The notes beneath the pieces are model-generated. The model made no database searches, had not been told where the DNA came from, and saw nothing but the letters and a program-made list of their open reading frames with translations. From NCBI GenBank assembly GCA_019218445.1, contig JAHUUM010000015.1, positions 1-56,075 on the forward strand: 56,075 nucleotides of DNA, read 5' to 3'. Source of the DNA: Weeksellaceae bacterium TAE3-ERU29. Lineage in GTDB: Bacteria > Bacteroidota > Bacteroidia > Flavobacteriales > Weeksellaceae. A program made the translations under genes and the position numbers. How positions within the stretch are numbered: the first letter of the stretch is position 1; every line of letters begins with the position of its first letter. Below, in pieces: positions 8,203 through 16,564 of the stretch.

Positions 8203-9714
8203 TCAATAATCATTCATCTTTAAAAGTGGGTCTATATATTCTCTGTCGTTACAAAGACGTGGCACTTTATTTTGTCCGCCGAGTTTCCCACGACTTTCCA
8301 TCCATTTGTAAAATAAATCTTGATTGGCAATATGAATGATTGGTGGATTTAATGTCATATTATTATATCTTTTCGCTTCATAATCTGAATTGATAGATTT
8401 TAATTTTTCATCAAATAAATTACAAAATTTCTCGAAATCATCAGGCTGTCTTTCAAATTCTATCACCCATTCGTGTCGTCCTTTTTCTTTGTCTTTCATA
8501 AAGACAGGAGCTCCTGTATATTCTTTTATTTTTGCGTGAGTATTAGTCGATGCAAAATGTAAAGCTTCTTCAGCATTTTCTATAATGATTTCCTCTCCAA
8601 ACGCATTAATATAATGCTTTGTTCTACCCGAAACCACTACTCTATAAGGATTTACAGACTTAAACCTAACTGTATCACCAATCATATAACGCCACAAACC
8701 TCCGTTTGTAGTAATTACAACTGCATAGTTTTCGCCTACTTTAACTTCTTCTAACGGAATAGCGTACCTTTCCTCTAAAGAATTGTTTTTCATTGGGATA
8801 AATTCAAAGAAAATTTCCGTATTCAGCATTAATAATAAATCTTTGCTGTTTGGTAAATCTTGCATTGCGATATACCCCTCAGATGCATTATAAATTTCGT
8901 AATAACGCATAGGTTTATCGCATATTTCCTCATAGTTTTTTAAATAAGGCTTAAAACTGATTCCTCCATGAAAAAACACTTCTAAATCAGGCCAAATTTC
9001 ATGTAAATGAGTAGAATTTGTCAGTTTTAAACAATGGTTAAGCAAAACCAACATCCATGACGGAACTCCCGTTAATGATCCAACTCCCTCTTTTATTGCC
9101 GTTTTTGCAATAGCATCTAACTTAATATTCCAATCGCTTAAAAGAGATATTTCTCGGTTAGGCGTATTTAAAAAATTTGTCCAGAAAGGGAGATTATCAA
9201 TCATTATGGCAGATAAATCGCCGTATTTAGTTCCGTATTCTTGGTATAAATCAGCACTCCCGCCAATTCGTAAATTCTTTTTGGTAAACATTACGGTATC
9301 AGGGTGGTTGTTTAAATAATTAGCAAACAACATTTTCCCACACGTAAAGTGATTTCCTTCCAGCGATTCTTTGGTAATTGGTATAAATTTACTTTTCGCA
9401 TTGGTTGTTCCCGAAGATTTAGCAAACCATTGCGTTTTCCCCGGCCACAAAACATTTAGCTTTCCTTTTCGGGCTTTTTCTATTTCGGGCTCTAATTCCT
9501 CGTAAGTTACAACCGGAACTTTTTCTCTAAAGTCTTCATAGGACTTAATTTGGCTAAATTTATATTTTTCGCCATATTCGGTTTTTTGTCCTTTTTCTAA
9601 AAGCTCTTTAAAAATTCGGTGCTGACATTCTATGGGATTATTTCTTATTTCCTTAATCTTATCCACATAAGAACTCGACACAAAAGAGGCAATTTTATTT
9701 ACTAATGTTACCAT
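8203..9714 (-). CDS. GH3-family acyl-acid amido synthetase-like protein
   Basis: The protein has 503 residues and is a bacterial member of the GH3 branch of the ANL adenylating superfamily. In plants, GH3 enzymes adenylate carboxylic acids such as auxin or jasmonate and join them to amino acids. The three ATP/AMP motifs are visible: KSSGTTNAKSK at residues 99-109, YNASEGYIA at 275-283 and YMIGDTVRF at 343-351. Bacterial relatives are common in Bacteroidota, but their substrates are not established to my knowledge. The gene has its own promoter-like element and no cotranscribed neighbour, so context gives no hint of the acyl substrate. The family call is firm; the reaction partner is unknown. 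Confidence 0.88.
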   Translation of the reverse strand: MVTLVNKIASFVSSSYVDKIKEIRNNPIECQHRIFKELLEKGQKTEYGEKYKFSQIKSYEDFREKVPVVTYEELEPEIEKARKGKLNVLWPGKTQWFAKSSGTTNAKSKFIPITKESLEGNHFTCGKMLFANYLNNHPDTVMFTKKNLRIGGSADLYQEYGTKYGDLSAIMIDNLPFWTNFLNTPNREISLLSDWNIKLDAIAKTAIKEGVGSLTGVPSWMLVLLNHCLKLTNSTHLHEIWPDLEVFFHGGISFKPYLKNYEEICDKPMRYYEIYNASEGYIAMQDLPNSKDLLLMLNTEIFFEFIPMKNNSLEERYAIPLEEVKVGENYAVVITTNGGLWRYMIGDTVRFKSVNPYRVVVSGRTKHYINAFGEEIIIENAEEALHFASTNTHAKIKEYTGAPVFMKDKEKGRHEWVIEFERQPDDFEKFCNLFDEKLKSINSDYEAKRYNNMTLNPPIIHIANQDLFYKWMESRGKLGGQNKVPRLCNDREYIDPLLKMNDY

Positions 9715-9734
9715 AATTGACTTTAGATTGCGAA

Positions 9735-9742
9735 CAAAAATA
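9735..9742 (-). promoter_or_regulatory. -7 box of the GH3 gene
   Basis: The minus-strand sequence TATTTTTG matches TAnnTTTG, 20 bases before the start codon. No clear TTG is seen at the expected upstream distance. Confidence 0.4.
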
Positions 9743-9806
9743 AAGAATTATTTTGTTTATAAGACTTAGTTTTTAAATTTATAGCCTTAAAATAAAATAA
9801 ATATAA

Positions 9807-10604
9807 ATGATTTTTACCGGCGTACTGAAAAAAATGATAGTGGAAAACATGAATCCCATTAGATATTATCTTAACTTAAACGAAGATTTTGTAGATATGA
9901 ACCAAATGATTGGCAAACACTTTTCGTTTAAACATATCGGGAATCAATGTAAATCTTGCGGATTGAATAAGCCTATTTTTAGAATGGGATTTTGTAAAAA
10001 TTGCTTTTTCACGTCGCCTCAAGCCAATCCGAATATCCTAAAACCTGAGCTTTCTACGGCTCATTTAGGCATAGAACAAAGGGATTTAGAATGGGAAAAA
10101 AACTTTGAACTCCAACCGCATATTGTTTATTTGGCTATTTCCGGCGGACTGAAAGTTGGTGTTACAAGGGGTGTGCAAGTACCTACCCGGTGGATAGACC
10201 AAGGAGCAAATTACTCTATCGTATTTGCCAAAACCGATAATAGATTTGAGGCAGGGCAAATTGAAGTTTTTCTAAAAAATCATTTAGCAGATAAAACCAA
10301 TTGGCGAAAAATGCTAAAAGGAGAAAATCCTGATATTAATTTAATCGAAGAAAAAGAGAAAGCAAAAAACTTATTGCCGGAAGATTTATTAAAATTTTAT
10401 TGTGAGGATAATAAAATATGGGAATTTACATATCCTTTAGAAAAGAACCCCGAAAAAATAAAATCAGTAAAATTTGATGCTTCTTCTGAAGAGGTTTCCG
10501 GTGTTTTATCGGGAATTAAAGGGCAATATTTAATCTTTGAAGATGATACGGTTTTTAATGTCAGAGCACAAGAGGGGAAAGTTGTATCGCTTAATATTCA
10601 ATAA
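9807..10604 (+). CDS. DUF2797 family protein with zinc-ribbon-like cysteines
   Basis: The protein has 265 residues and resembles the DUF2797 family found in Bacteroidota and actinobacteria. Four cysteines in a CxxC-x11-CxxC pattern (Cys48, Cys51, Cys63, Cys66) suggest a small zinc-binding unit. A central block VYLAISGGLKVGVTRGVQVP (from about residue 106) recalls the beta-strand layout of GIY-YIG-like proteins; this is my inference. No signal peptide is present, so it should be cytoplasmic. The start used is the ATG at 9807; in-frame ATGs at residues 10 and 15 are possible alternatives. It lies 40 bases before the HTTM gene, which has its own -7 box. Its function is unknown. Confidence 0.75.
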   Translation: MIFTGVLKKMIVENMNPIRYYLNLNEDFVDMNQMIGKHFSFKHIGNQCKSCGLNKPIFRMGFCKNCFFTSPQANPNILKPELSTAHLGIEQRDLEWEKNFELQPHIVYLAISGGLKVGVTRGVQVPTRWIDQGANYSIVFAKTDNRFEAGQIEVFLKNHLADKTNWRKMLKGENPDINLIEEKEKAKNLLPEDLLKFYCEDNKIWEFTYPLEKNPEKIKSVKFDASSEEVSGVLSGIKGQYLIFEDDTVFNVRAQEGKVVSLNIQ

Positions 10605-10631
10605 ATAATATTAAATTAGCCGAGCGAATAA

Positions 10632-10639
10632 TAAGTTTG
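10632..10639 (+). promoter_or_regulatory. -7 box of the HTTM gene
   Basis: TAAGTTTG matches TAnnTTTG and ends five bases before the ATG, so the transcript would have almost no leader. No clear TTG lies at -33. Confidence 0.4.
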
Positions 10640-10644
10640 CAAAT

Positions 10645-11994
10645 ATGAACTATTTGTTTGAAAAAGTAGATAATACAAAATTGGTTCTCTTCAGAATTCT
10701 TTTCGGAATTTTAATGATGGCTGAATGCTGGGGAGCAATATTTACCGGCTGGGTAAAAAAAACATTTGTAGATGTGGATTTCACATTTAATTTCATCGGT
10801 TTTGAATGGACCCAAGTTTTGCTCGGCGATACCATGTACGGAATTTACATTGCTATGGGATTTCTCGGCTTATTAATTATGCTCGGAGCATTTTACCGAT
10901 TTTCCACTATCTCACTTTTCTTACTTTGGACACTTACTTATTTAATGCAGAAATCAAATTACAATAATCATTATTATTTTTTGGTTTGGGTTTGCTTTTT
11001 AATGGCTGTTGTTCCCGCAAATAAATATTATTCGGTAGATGCAAGTTTAAATCGGAAAAAAGCATCAGAAACAGCACCACGTTGGACAATTATTATTTTT
11101 AAAATCCAAGTAGCTATTCTGTATTTTTTTGCAGCCATTGCCAAGCTCTATCCGGGGTGGTTAGAGCATCGTTATTTACCCATTCGTTTGAATAATTCAT
11201 CTCAATGGTTTGCTAATACTGAATATTTCTCGTGGGTTGCCCCTTATTTAAGAATGCCCGAATTAGCAGAAATTTTAGCTTATAGCGGAATTGCTTTTGA
11301 TTTTCTGATTGTACCTTTATTAATGATTAAACAAACCAGAAAAGTAGCATTTATACTGGCTTTAATTTTTCATATATTTAATTCTATTACTTTACAAGTT
11401 GGTATTTTCCCGTATTTGGCACTTGCGATGTCTCTTTTCTTTTTTAACTCCGAAACTATAAAAAAGGTGGTTTTCCCCTTCAAAAGGCGAAGCCTTATTC
11501 CCGAAGAACGATACGAAAAACCTTATTATAGAAATTTTGTAACTTATACTGTTATTATTCTTACTTTATGGCAAATTTATTTACCGCTAAGACACTGGTT
11601 GATAAAAGATGATGTTTTATGGACAGAAGAAGGACACCGAATGGCTTGGCGAATGATGCTCAGAACCAAAAGCGGACACATTGATTTTGAAACACATTTA
11701 CCAAACGGGCAAATTATAAACGAAGATGTTTATGAATTTCTAAGACCTCATCAGGTTTATGGTTTACAAACCAAACCGGATTTTATTTGGCAATATGCCC
11801 AAGAATTAAAAAGACGATACAAAGAAAAAGGTTTTGATTCCATTCAAGTTTTTGCTAAAAATTCTACTTTAAGCATAAATGGAGGGCCTTATCATCCGTT
11901 TATAAACCCTGAGGTAGATTTAGCCAATGTAAAATGGAGTTATTTTGGGCATCAAGAATGGATTTTACCTTCTCCTAAAAACTATTATGAATAA
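10645..11994 (+). CDS. HTTM domain membrane protein (vitamin K-dependent gamma-carboxylase-like)
   Basis: The protein has 449 residues and several transmembrane helices in the first 310. The pattern fits the HTTM domain shared with vitamin K-dependent gamma-carboxylase: an early VLFRILFGILMMAE helix, the NYNNHYYFLVWVCFLMAVVPAN loop around residues 105-125, and a later region with conserved His and Trp (FKIQVAILYFFAAIAKLYPGWL). The C-terminal 130 residues are soluble and contain MAWRMML followed by a beta-rich part. Bacterial HTTM proteins are not known to carboxylate glutamate in general, so the activity is open. The stop lies four bases from the stop of the convergent nth gene. Confidence 0.82.
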   Translation: MNYLFEKVDNTKLVLFRILFGILMMAECWGAIFTGWVKKTFVDVDFTFNFIGFEWTQVLLGDTMYGIYIAMGFLGLLIMLGAFYRFSTISLFLLWTLTYLMQKSNYNNHYYFLVWVCFLMAVVPANKYYSVDASLNRKKASETAPRWTIIIFKIQVAILYFFAAIAKLYPGWLEHRYLPIRLNNSSQWFANTEYFSWVAPYLRMPELAEILAYSGIAFDFLIVPLLMIKQTRKVAFILALIFHIFNSITLQVGIFPYLALAMSLFFFNSETIKKVVFPFKRRSLIPEERYEKPYYRNFVTYTVIILTLWQIYLPLRHWLIKDDVLWTEEGHRMAWRMMLRTKSGHIDFETHLPNGQIINEDVYEFLRPHQVYGLQTKPDFIWQYAQELKRRYKEKGFDSIQVFAKNSTLSINGGPYHPFINPEVDLANVKWSYFGHQEWILPSPKNYYE

Positions 11995-11998
11995 CTTT

Positions 11999-12643
11999 TT
12001 ATTTAATAGAATCTAAAAAACTTTTTCGCCCGATCGTTTTAGTAATAATATCTTTTTCTATTTTTAAACCTCTCGCAGGAGAATACTCTCTACCGTAATA
12101 AATAATTTGTAGATGTAATTTATTCCATAGTTCTTTAGGGAATAGCCTTTTCGCATCTTTTTCGGTTTGTTCTACATTTTTTCCGTTGCTTAAATTCCAT
12201 CGCCACATTAAACGATGAATATGTGTATCCACAGGAAAAGCCGGAATACCAAATGCTTGGGACATTACTACAGAAGCGGTTTTATGCCCAACACCCGCCA
12301 ATGCCTCTAAATCTTTAAAATTATCAGGCACAATTCCGTTATGTCTATCCATTAATTGATTAGCCATTAAATGTAAATTTTTGGATTTAGAATTAGTCAG
12401 CCCAATTCCTGTAATTAATTCCTTAATGTGTTCGGGTGAAAGTTTACTCATTTTTAAAGGTGTATCTGCTACGGCAAAAAGCCCCGGAGTAATTTCATTT
12501 ACTTTTTTATCGGTAGTTTGAGCCGAAAGTGCCACCGCAACTAACAGCGTATATGGGTCATTATGGTCTAATGCAATAGGTGGATTTGGGTATAATTCTT
12601 CCAATGTATCGATTACAAACTGAACTTTTTCTGCTTTTGTCAT
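11999..12643 (-). CDS. nth: Endonuclease III, without Fe-S cluster cysteines
   Basis: The protein has 214 residues and is a bifunctional DNA glycosylase and AP lyase of base-excision repair, acting on oxidised pyrimidines. The helix-hairpin-helix is LAGVGHKTASVV, with catalytic Lys121 and the following catalytic Asp139 in FPVDTHIHRL; both align with E. coli Lys120 and Asp138. The C-terminus is unusual. After YYGREYSPARG the protein reads LKIEKDIITKTIGRKSFLD, with none of the four cysteines that hold the [4Fe-4S] cluster in E. coli Nth. The gene is divergent from the LysR regulator with 46 bases between starts. Confidence 0.93.
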   Translation of the reverse strand: MTKAEKVQFVIDTLEELYPNPPIALDHNDPYTLLVAVALSAQTTDKKVNEITPGLFAVADTPLKMSKLSPEHIKELITGIGLTNSKSKNLHLMANQLMDRHNGIVPDNFKDLEALAGVGHKTASVVMSQAFGIPAFPVDTHIHRLMWRWNLSNGKNVEQTEKDAKRLFPKELWNKLHLQIIYYGREYSPARGLKIEKDIITKTIGRKSFLDSIK

Positions 12644-12689
12644 ATTATAATTGTAAAAATTCTTACATTCAATCTTAAATAAGATTATT

Positions 12690-13574
12690 TTGAATCACAA
12701 ATATAAGATTTTTAAGGAGGTTGCATTAAAGAAAAGTTTTACATCGGCGGCAAAAACATTGAATTTATCGCAATCGGCAGTGTCTAAAAGCATTAAATCT
12801 TTAGAAGAAAGTCTAAATGTAACTTTGTTTTATCGTAACGGAAATAAAATTGAACTTTCGCCTAAAGCTGAGAAATTATTAAAATATGTTTTTGATTTTG
12901 AAGATATTGATTTTAAAATTAAAAATGAAATTGTAGAAAAGAAACAAAAAGATATTCAGTGTTTAAAGTTAGGGGCAAGTACAACAATCGCAAATTATAT
13001 TATACCAATAGTTTATAAAGATTTATTGGGGTTTGGAAACATTCAATCAGTGGAGTTAATCTCGGGGAATAGCTCTCTAATAGAAACAAAACTGACAGAA
13101 CATGAGCTGGATTTTGGAGTGGTAGAAAATATCGGGAAAAATACGCAGTTGCATTACATTCCTTTTGTAGAGGACGAAATCGTATTGTGCTGTAATCAAA
13201 CTAATAGAATTAAAGATGAAATTGATATAAATGAATTAATAAACCTCCCTATAATAAGTAGAGAATACGGTTCGGGGACTCAAAAAGTAACAATAAAAGC
13301 CTTAAACAAAGTTGGAGTAAAAAACTTAAATATAATTTCTGTTTTTGATAATACCGAGGGAATTAAAAATATATTAAAAAGAACAAATGATTTTGCTTTT
13401 TTATCGGTTCATGCCATTGCTGATGAAGTTTTGAACAATGAGCTTAAAATTATAGAAGTCAAAAATTTAGAAATAAAAAGAATGTTTAATTTTATTGTTC
13501 GGCAAGGGTTTCAGCTAAATTTTATAGACTCTGTGATAGAAAGAATAAAGGAAAGTTATAAAAATAAACGATAG
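12690..13574 (+). CDS. LysR-family transcriptional regulator (probable regulator of the YeiH-type exporter)
   Basis: The protein has 294 residues. Residues 1-60 form the LysR winged helix-turn-helix, with SFTSAAKTLNLSQSAVSKSI and SLEESLNVTLFYR. The rest is a periplasmic-binding-protein-like effector domain containing ISREYGSGTQ. The start must be TTG at 12690 or a non-ATG codon just before it: there is no in-frame ATG before the middle of the protein, and the HTH aligns to the very N-terminus. The gene lies 70 bases upstream of a YeiH-type transporter on the same strand. In enterobacteria the pair YeiE-YeiH has this arrangement and YeiE responds to sulfite, so I infer a similar role here. Confidence 0.85.
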   Translation: MNHKYKIFKEVALKKSFTSAAKTLNLSQSAVSKSIKSLEESLNVTLFYRNGNKIELSPKAEKLLKYVFDFEDIDFKIKNEIVEKKQKDIQCLKLGASTTIANYIIPIVYKDLLGFGNIQSVELISGNSSLIETKLTEHELDFGVVENIGKNTQLHYIPFVEDEIVLCCNQTNRIKDEIDINELINLPIISREYGSGTQKVTIKALNKVGVKNLNIISVFDNTEGIKNILKRTNDFAFLSVHAIADEVLNNELKIIEVKNLEIKRMFNFIVRQGFQLNFIDSVIERIKESYKNKR

Positions 13575-13615
13575 CCCATAACTTATTTTCGTGAAAGAAT
13601 GAATAAAACTCTTTG

Positions 13616-13623
13616 GATATTTG
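13616..13623 (+). promoter_or_regulatory. Possible -7 box of the YeiH-type gene
   Basis: GATATTTG matches TAnnTTTG at seven of eight positions and lies 21 bases before the ATG. The same GATATTTGCA string precedes the prephenate dehydratase gene at 14587. Confidence 0.3.
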
Positions 13624-13644
13624 CATTAATAAAATCATACAGAG

Positions 13645-14568
13645 ATGATACAGATACAAAGAGGAATATTTATTTTATTGGCATTAATTAGTGTAACCTT
13701 TTTCAGTAGTCCGTTAGCTTTACTTGCCGGATTTATTTTTGCTTTATGCTGTGAAAACCCTTTTGAGGATTTTACAAAATTAGGTATAAAATATATTTTG
13801 AAAGTTGCAATTGTGGGCTTAGGTTTTTCCATTCATGTTTCAGAATTAAAAAGTGCGGGCTTAGAAGGTTTAAAATTTACGGTGATTAGTATTGCTACAA
13901 TTTTAATCTTAGGTTATTTCTTAGGAAAGAAACTCAATATCCATAAAAAATTAACTTGGTTAATTTCATGTGGAACAGCTATTTGTGGGGGTAGTGCAAT
14001 AGCGGCGGTATCTTCGGTTATAAAACCCAAAGCACATGATATTTCGGTGTCGTTGGGCGTAGTTTTTATGCTGAACGCTTTAGCTTTATTTATTTTTCCA
14101 CCTGTGGGGCATTTTCTCAATATGAGTCAGTATGATTTTGGTTTATGGAGTGCGATAGCCATACACGATACGAGTTCGGTTGTAGGAGCGGCAATGAGCT
14201 ACGGAAATGAGGCTTTAAAAGTAGCAACCACCGTAAAATTAGCTCGAACATTATGGATAATTCCGATTTCTATACTTTCCGGTTTTATTTTCAAAAATGA
14301 AAAAGGTAAAGTACAAATCCCGTTATTTATATTATTTTTTGTGGTGGCAATTTTAATCGGTTCTTACGTTGATATTCCTATGCAAATAACTGATTCTATT
14401 ACTTTTATTTCTAAAAAATTATTGATTTTCTGTTTATTTTTAATTGGGACAACTTTATCTCTTAAGAATTTAAAACAAGCCGGACATAAGCCTTTTATTT
14501 TAGCGGTAAGCATCTGGATTTTTATTTCTGTTTTCTCTTTATTAATGATTCATTTTAAATTTCTTTAA
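13645..14568 (+). CDS. YeiH-family putative sulfate/sulfite exporter
   Basis: The protein has 307 residues and about nine to ten hydrophobic segments, so it is an inner-membrane carrier. It belongs to the YeiH/UPF0324 family: visible signatures are VGLGFSIHVSEL near residue 57, SCGTAICGGSAIAAVSSVIKP near 108-128, and the AIHDTSSVVGAAMSYG block near 172-187. YeiH proteins have been linked to sulfite efflux in enterobacteria under control of a LysR protein. The upstream LysR gene supports the same pairing here. The substrate is inferred from family and context only. Confidence 0.85.
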   Translation: MIQIQRGIFILLALISVTFFSSPLALLAGFIFALCCENPFEDFTKLGIKYILKVAIVGLGFSIHVSELKSAGLEGLKFTVISIATILILGYFLGKKLNIHKKLTWLISCGTAICGGSAIAAVSSVIKPKAHDISVSLGVVFMLNALALFIFPPVGHFLNMSQYDFGLWSAIAIHDTSSVVGAAMSYGNEALKVATTVKLARTLWIIPISILSGFIFKNEKGKVQIPLFILFFVVAILIGSYVDIPMQITDSITFISKKLLIFCLFLIGTTLSLKNLKQAGHKPFILAVSIWIFISVFSLLMIHFKFL

Positions 14569-14586
14569 GAATTCAAAAAACCTCAC

Positions 14587-14594
14587 GATATTTG
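14587..14594 (+). promoter_or_regulatory. Possible -7 box of the prephenate dehydratase gene
   Basis: GATATTTG matches seven of eight positions of TAnnTTTG and lies 15 bases before the preferred TTG start at 14610. It overlaps an alternative TTG start at 14592, which argues against that start. Confidence 0.35.
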
Positions 14595-14609
14595 CACAAA
14601 ACATCTATT

Positions 14610-15428
14610 TTGAAGATAGCAATACAAGGCGGACAAGGATCGTTTCATCATGAAGCGGTAAATAAATTATTTAAAGGACAAGAATATTCGATTATCGACA
14701 AAGACCATTTTCGGGGAGTGGCGGAATCACTTGTAAAAGACGAAAGTGATTTGGGATTAATCGCTTTAGAAAATTCAATTGCGGGCTGTATTTTACCTAA
14801 TTATAATTTAATAAAGAATAATAACCTTAAAATAGTAGGCGAAATTTATTTGCCAATAGAGCATAATTTAATGGTTTTACCGGGAGTGAAAATAGAAGGC
14901 ATCCACGAAATTTACTCTCATTCTATGGCACTTTTACAGTGTGAAGATTTTTTAAATCAATATCCTGAAATTAAACGAATTGATTATGTAGACACGGCAA
15001 ATTCTGCCAAGAAAATAAGAAATGAAAAAATGAAAAATGCAGGAGCAATCGGCTCTCATGTAGCAGCAGAGTTATATGGTTTGGAAATTATAGAAAAAGC
15101 CATACAAACCAATAAAGATAATTATACACGTTTTGTTTTATTAAGCAAAGAAATTAACGAAAATACAGACTTTAATAAAATATCTATTCGGTTTTCTTTA
15201 CCACACGAAATCGGGAGTTTGTCTAATATTTTAATGCAATTTTCTATTCACGGATTTAATATGTCTAAAATTCAATCTATGCCAATTATGGATAAGCCTT
15301 GGCAGTACGAGTTTTATGTAGATGTGCTTATTCATGACCATGATATATTTTTGGAAACATTCAAAATTATAGAATTAATGACGCCTGATTTAGAAATTTT
15401 AGGAAAATATAATAATGCAAATCAGTAA
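14610..15428 (+). CDS. pheA: Prephenate dehydratase
   Basis: The enzyme converts prephenate to phenylpyruvate in phenylalanine synthesis. The preferred start is TTG at 14610, giving 272 residues that begin KIAIQGGQGSFHHEAV, where the family normally begins; TTG at 14592 would add six residues but overlaps a promoter-like box. The catalytic domain carries GLIALENSIAG near residues 51-61 and the NYTRFVLLSK block with the catalytic Thr-Arg-Phe near 172-175. A C-terminal ACT domain follows (about 190-272, starting IRFSLPHEIGSLSNIL), which usually binds phenylalanine for feedback control. It stands directly before DAHP synthase/chorismate mutase, with a weak hairpin in the 61-base gap (15448-15470). 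Confidence 0.9.
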   Translation: MKIAIQGGQGSFHHEAVNKLFKGQEYSIIDKDHFRGVAESLVKDESDLGLIALENSIAGCILPNYNLIKNNNLKIVGEIYLPIEHNLMVLPGVKIEGIHEIYSHSMALLQCEDFLNQYPEIKRIDYVDTANSAKKIRNEKMKNAGAIGSHVAAELYGLEIIEKAIQTNKDNYTRFVLLSKEINENTDFNKISIRFSLPHEIGSLSNILMQFSIHGFNMSKIQSMPIMDKPWQYEFYVDVLIHDHDIFLETFKIIELMTPDLEILGKYNNANQ

Positions 15429-15489
15429 TTTTATTAAATTGCAACCCTAAACTCTTTTTTATAGAGTTTATTAATTTAATATAGTACAT

Positions 15490-16563
15490 ATGGAAATAAA
15501 CAATTGGATAGATAATTTTAAAAAGCCATTGGTAATTGCAGGACCTTGTAGTGCCGAGAGCGAAAAACAAATGTTGCAAATAGCAGAAGAATTACCAAAA
15601 GACAAGGTGGAAGTATTCCGTGCAGGAATATGGAAACCAAGAACTAAGCCTAATTGTTTTGAAGGAATTGGTGCTATTGGACTAAACTGGTTGGTAAAAG
15701 TACGAGAGGAGTTTGGGTTTAAAATCACAACCGAAATTGCAAATGCCAGTCACGCAAAATTAGCTTTAGAATATGATGTAGATATTATCTGGATTGGAGC
15801 AAGAACTACTGTAAACCCTTTTCAAATTCAGGAAATTGCTGAGGCATTAAGAGATACAGATAAAATTGTATTGGTAAAAAACCCGATCAATCCCGATTTA
15901 GAATTATGGATTGGAGCAATGGAACGTTTAGCTGGACAAGGGATTAAAAATTTAGGAGTAATTCACAGAGGTTTTTCCGATTATAAAAAAACTAAATATA
16001 GAAATCAACCACAGTGGCAAATCCCATTAGATTTTAAAAACAGATTACCTGAAATGCCAATTATTTGTGATCCTTCTCACATTGCAGGGAGAAGAGATTT
16101 AGTAGAAGAAATTTCTCAAAAAGCGATGAATTTTGGATTTCAAGGCTTAATGATTGAAACTCACCACACACCGGATGAGGCTTGGAGTGATGCTAAACAG
16201 CAAGTAACACCGGCACGTTTAAATGAGATTATAGAAAATCTTAAAATCAGAACAGAAGATGATGCCAATAGAGATTTCCACATTGCATTAGCTGAACTTA
16301 GGAATAAAATTGATGATGCCGATGACCGTATCCTGGAAATGCTGAACGATCGTATGGATATCGCAAAATCTATCGGTACTTTGAAAAAAGACCATAACAT
16401 TACTGTATTCCAGCCGAAAAGATGGAATTTAATCCAAGAGAAAATTTTGGAAAAAGCAACAAATTATGGTCTATCAGAGGAGTTTGTTAATCGATTTTTA
16501 ACAGCTGTTCACCAAGAATCAATTAAGATTCAGAACGAAATAATGTCTGAAAATCAAGAATAA
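15490..16563 (+). CDS. Bifunctional DAHP synthase / chorismate mutase type II
   Basis: The protein has 357 residues and joins the first enzyme of the shikimate pathway to chorismate mutase. Residues 1-260 are the DAHP synthase barrel, with AGPCSAES at 17-24, RAGIWKPRTKP at 41-51 and ICDPSHIAGRRD around 194-205. Residues 265-357 form an all-helical AroQ-type mutase domain, starting LAELRNKIDDADDRILEML and including DRMDIAKSIGTLKK. The fusion is typical of Bacteroidota and lets prephenate or chorismate mutase ligands control DAHP synthase. Upstream is prephenate dehydratase; rsgA begins one base after the stop. No prephenate dehydrogenase or aromatic aminotransferase is in the cluster. Confidence 0.93.
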   Translation: MEINNWIDNFKKPLVIAGPCSAESEKQMLQIAEELPKDKVEVFRAGIWKPRTKPNCFEGIGAIGLNWLVKVREEFGFKITTEIANASHAKLALEYDVDIIWIGARTTVNPFQIQEIAEALRDTDKIVLVKNPINPDLELWIGAMERLAGQGIKNLGVIHRGFSDYKKTKYRNQPQWQIPLDFKNRLPEMPIICDPSHIAGRRDLVEEISQKAMNFGFQGLMIETHHTPDEAWSDAKQQVTPARLNEIIENLKIRTEDDANRDFHIALAELRNKIDDADDRILEMLNDRMDIAKSIGTLKKDHNITVFQPKRWNLIQEKILEKATNYGLSEEFVNRFLTAVHQESIKIQNEIMSENQE

Positions 16564-16564
16564 T

